Source of the DNA: Nostocales cyanobacterium LEGE 11386
Lineage (GTDB): Bacteria > Cyanobacteriota > Cyanobacteriia > Cyanobacteriales > Nostocaceae
Assembly: GCA_015207155.1 (NCBI GenBank)
Contig: JADEXK010000008.1
Location: 1-64,000, forward strand
DNA length: 64,000 nt
Reading direction: 5' to 3'
Below, piece after piece: positions 61,637-64,000 of this stretch. Position 1 is the first letter of the stretch. Every line of letters begins with the position of its first letter. Below the pieces are notes generated by a model. It saw nothing but the letters and a program-made list of their open reading frames with translations. It did not search any database and was not told the origin of the DNA. A program made the position numbers and the translations under genes.

Positions 61637-62476
61637 ATGTTGCAACCCGAAACAGGCTTTAACTTTGCCTACTTAGACGAACAAACCAAACGCTCAATTC
61701 GTCGTGCCCTACTCAAAGCCATTGCCATTCCCGGACATCAGATTCCCTTTTCTTCTAGAGAAATGCCCATGTCTTACGGCTGGGGAACAGGTGGAATTCA
61801 AGTCACAGCTTCCGTAATTGGTCAAACCGATGTGCTAAAAGTCATCGATCAAGGAGCAGACGACACAACCAACGCTGTGAACATTCGCCGTTTCTTCCAA
61901 AAGGTTTGTGGTGTAGAGACAACAGAGAGAACCGCAGCAGCAACACTAATCCAGACACGCCACCGCATACCCGAAACGCCACTACGAGAAGGACAGATTA
62001 TGGTCTACCAAGTACCAATTCCCGAACCCTTGCGCTGGCTGGAATCCTCATCTGTAGAAACAGGCAAAATGCACGCCTTAGAAGAATATGGGTCAATGTA
62101 CGTCAAACTCTACGAAGATATTACCAAACATGGACACATTGCCACATCCTACGACTATCCGGTAATGGTGCATAACCGTTATCTGATGAGTCCCAGTCCC
62201 ATACCACGTTTCGATAATCCCAAAATGCAGATGAGTTCTGCACTCCAGTTATTTGGCGCTGGTAGGGAAAAGCGGATATATGCAATCCCACCTTATACCA
62301 AAGTCAAAAGCCTAGACTTTGAAGACCATCCCTTCACCGTAGAGCAATGGAATCAAGCCTGCAAACTATGTGGTTCTACGGAAAGTTATTTAGATGAGGT
62401 ATTAGTTGATGACCAAGGCGGGAGGATGTGGATCTGCTCAGATACAGACTATTGTCAACGGCGACAAGGAAAATGA
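61637..62476 (+). CDS. phnJ: C-P lyase radical-SAM subunit PhnJ
   Basis: The 279-aa catalytic subunit cleaves the carbon-phosphorus bond. The start LQPETGFNFAYLDEQTKRSIRRALLKA, the middle VCGVETTERTAAATLIQTRHRIPE and the C-terminal CKLCGSTESYLDEVLV...WICSDTDYC, with four conserved Cys for the 4Fe-4S cluster and thiyl radical, are intact. It belongs with PhnG, PhnH and PhnI in the core complex. A repeat-rich spacer separates it from phnM. Confidence 0.97.
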   Translation: MLQPETGFNFAYLDEQTKRSIRRALLKAIAIPGHQIPFSSREMPMSYGWGTGGIQVTASVIGQTDVLKVIDQGADDTTNAVNIRRFFQKVCGVETTERTAAATLIQTRHRIPETPLREGQIMVYQVPIPEPLRWLESSSVETGKMHALEEYGSMYVKLYEDITKHGHIATSYDYPVMVHNRYLMSPSPIPRFDNPKMQMSSALQLFGAGREKRIYAIPPYTKVKSLDFEDHPFTVEQWNQACKLCGSTESYLDEVLVDDQGGRMWICSDTDYCQRRQGK

Positions 62477-62566
62477 GGGGGATGAGGGCGATGAGAGGGA
62501 TAGCTGATGACTAACCAGATTGGTAAGAGCAAGCTTTTTTATGTGTGTCTTTAATTACGAATTAGT

Positions 62567-63337
62567 ATGAAGCCTCTTTTGCAAGTTAACCAACTAAGTA
62601 AATCCTACGAGAGAATCCAGGCGTGCGATCGCATTTCTTTTGACTTGTATCCCGGTCAAGTTCTTGGCATTGTCGGGGAATCAGGATCGGGTAAGTCTAC
62701 TTTGCTAAGTGCGATCGCTAATCACATTTCTATCGACCAAGGTAATATTATTTACACTAATCGTAGCGGAGAAAACTTAGAAATCACCCAACTACCAGAA
62801 CATCAACGCCGTTGGTTGATGCGAACCGAATGGGGCTTTGTCCAGCAAAATCCCCGCGATGGTTTACGGATGAAAGTGAGTGCAGGAGCGAATATTGGCG
62901 AACGATTACTAAATATTGGAGTGCGACATTATGGCAAAATTCGGGATGAAGCGGCTCACTGGTTACAACAAGTGGAAATTGATCCGACGCGAATGGATGA
63001 CTTGCCAAGCACTTTCTCTGGAGGGATGCAGCAAAGGTTACAGCTTGCCCGTGTGTTGGTAACGCGACCCCAGTTGATATTAATGGATGAACCCACAGGG
63101 GGACTAGATGTATCAGTACAGGCGCGGTTATTAGATTTATTGCGATCGCTAGTCCGAAATTTTCACCTCAGTGTAATTTTAGTTACTCATGATATCGGCG
63201 TTGTCAGACTTTTAGCCCATCGCCTACTAGTGATGCAACAAGGACAAGTAGTGGAATCAGGTTTAACAGACCAAGTACTTGACGATCCACAGCATCCTTA
63301 CACTCAACTTCTCGTCAGCGCTGCCTTAACACCGTAA
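62567..63337 (+). CDS. phnK: C-P lyase-associated ATPase PhnK
   Basis: The 256-aa ABC-type ATPase has Walker A GESGSGKST, signature FSGGMQQRLQLARVL and Walker B LILMDEPTGGLD, then the H-loop VTHDIG. NRSGENLEITQLPEHQRRWLMRTEWGFVQQNP is the PhnK-type pattern. PhnK docks on the lyase core, where it is thought to help conformational changes. Motifs are intact. Confidence 0.95.
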   Translation: MKPLLQVNQLSKSYERIQACDRISFDLYPGQVLGIVGESGSGKSTLLSAIANHISIDQGNIIYTNRSGENLEITQLPEHQRRWLMRTEWGFVQQNPRDGLRMKVSAGANIGERLLNIGVRHYGKIRDEAAHWLQQVEIDPTRMDDLPSTFSGGMQQRLQLARVLVTRPQLILMDEPTGGLDVSVQARLLDLLRSLVRNFHLSVILVTHDIGVVRLLAHRLLVMQQGQVVESGLTDQVLDDPQHPYTQLLVSAALTP

Positions 63338-63373
63338 AAGACTAGGAACTTGGGGCTGGGGACTGGTATTTAT

Positions 63374-63412
63374 TACTCAGCACTCAGCACTCAGAAAGGC
63401 ACTCAGCACTCT
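63374..63412. repeat. STRR heptamer repeat (ACTCAGC)n
   Basis: Several actcagc units, with an agaaaggc interruption, lie in the phnK-phnL spacer and end 10 bases before phnL. Confidence 0.75.
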
Positions 63413-63421
63413 CAAACAGCC

Positions 63422-64000
63422 ATGCAATCATTAACAGTTAATCATCATCCACCCGTTAATATTTCCGCTCACACCCTTCTAAAAGTTGAGCATTTGCGAA
63501 AAACCTTCACATTACATCAACAAGGAGGTGTACGTTTGTCAGTACTTGAAGGAGTTTCCTTAACCGTCAACGCGGGAGAATGTGTAGCCTTATCGGGCGC
63601 ATCTGGTTCCGGTAAATCTACATTTATGCGCTGTTTATATGGCAATTATCGCGCTGATAGTGGCTCAATTTGGGTCAAGCATGGAGGAAACTGGATTGAT
63701 TTGTGTCAACTTCCGCCTCATGAACTTTTAGAAGTGCGACAAAAAACCATCGGATACGTCAGCCAATTTTTACGAGTGATTCCCAGAGTTCCAGCACTGG
63801 AAGTGGCCGCAGAATTATTATTCGATTTAGGGGAAAAACCAGAAGTTGCCTTTGTCAAAGTTAAGGATTTATTTCATCGCCTCAACTTACCAGAACGTTT
63901 GTGGCATCTTTCGCCAACTACTTTTTCTGGAGGCGAAAAGCAACGAGTTAATATAGCCCGTTCCCTTGTAGTCAACTATCCAATCTTGTTACTGGATGAA
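63422..64000 (+). CDS. phnL: C-P lyase-associated ATPase PhnL (cut by window edge)
   Basis: An ATG at 63422 opens a frame of 193 codons that runs off the window. It contains [53 protein letters not shown] (Walker [10 protein letters not shown]), [23 protein letters not shown], the signature [15 protein letters not shown], and Walker B ILLLDE at the edge. The pattern is PhnL. It continues the lyase operon; remaining genes such as phnN or phnP may lie beyond the window. Confidence 0.93.
   Translation, partial: MQSLTVNHHPPVNISAHTLLKVEHLRKTFTLHQQGGVRLSVLEGVSLTVNAGECVALSGASGSGKSTFMRCLYGNYRADSGSIWVKHGGNWIDLCQLPPHELLEVRQKTIGYVSQFLRVIPRVPALEVAAELLFDLGEKPEVAFVKVKDLFHRLNLPERLWHLSPTTFSGGEKQRVNIARSLVVNYPILLLDE

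Noticed and set aside
1..64000. tRNA or rRNA genes
   Set aside because: No T-loop (GGTTCRANTCC) with a matching acceptor stem and no rRNA-like tract was seen by eye; a covariance search would be decisive.

Overview
The window looks like chromosome of a filamentous, heterocyst-forming type cyanobacterium (Nostoc/Anabaena group). The reasons are: frequent GCGATCGC (HIP1) octamers inside genes; heptameric short tandem repeats (AGTGCTG/CTCAGCA) and several dispersed palindromic repeat families between genes; and typical cyanobacterial genes (a high-light-inducible protein, an ssl1498-type small membrane protein, a PedR-like regulator, a deoxyhypusine-synthase-like homospermidine synthase, a group 2 sigma factor, and HepC-like and LCP envelope genes). 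No tRNA, rRNA or CRISPR array was found.

Layout. 1-0.8 kb: the start of a leftward gene, perhaps a transposase, abuts a DUF4276-like gene that seems to lack its 5' end. 0.9-16 kb: mostly housekeeping and envelope genes: alanine dehydrogenase, a high-light-inducible protein, a WD40 propeller, two glycosyltransferases, a PfkB sugar kinase, a PedR-like LuxR regulator, a MazEF-type toxin-antitoxin pair, a lipoprotein serpin, an AI-2E-type transporter and an LCP ligase. 16.7-21.4 kb: a compact NAD cluster, pncB-nadD-nrtR-nadE, whose promoter carries a palindrome over its core. 21.6-32.3 kb: an FHA-PAS-GAF-GGDEF-EAL protein, speY, cobO, a group 2 sigma factor, a universal stress protein, pgk and a small membrane protein. 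32.3-49.7 kb: a sugar transferase, an ABC exporter, galE, a SafE-like/ferric-reductase-like membrane fusion, an M28 peptidase, a ClpP homologue without its catalytic Ser and His, an ArsR/SRPBCC pair with a 19-bp inverted-repeat operator, a truncated GH65 gene and two tandem MscS channels.

50.8-64 kb: a phosphonate uptake and C-P lyase locus that runs off the right edge: phnC-phnD-phnD-phnE, then a nuclease-like gene, a divergent GntR/PhnF-type regulator, and phnG-phnH-GNAT-phnI-fosA-phnM-phnJ-phnK-phnL. A PHO-box-like repeat lies just before phnC, and one 17-bp GntR/HutC-type motif occurs both before phnC and in the regulator-phnG divergent region. This suggests joint control by phosphate starvation and by a phosphonate-sensing repressor. 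A GNAT acetyltransferase (PhnO-like) and a FosA-type glyoxalase-fold protein inside the lyase operon suggest it also handles aminoalkylphosphonates or fosfomycin-like compounds.

Repeats have shaped coding sequences here: an in-frame octamer repeat inside phnI, a MITE that supplies the nadE stop codon, repeat-like C-terminal tails on galE and pncB, and a MITE between phnC and phnD.
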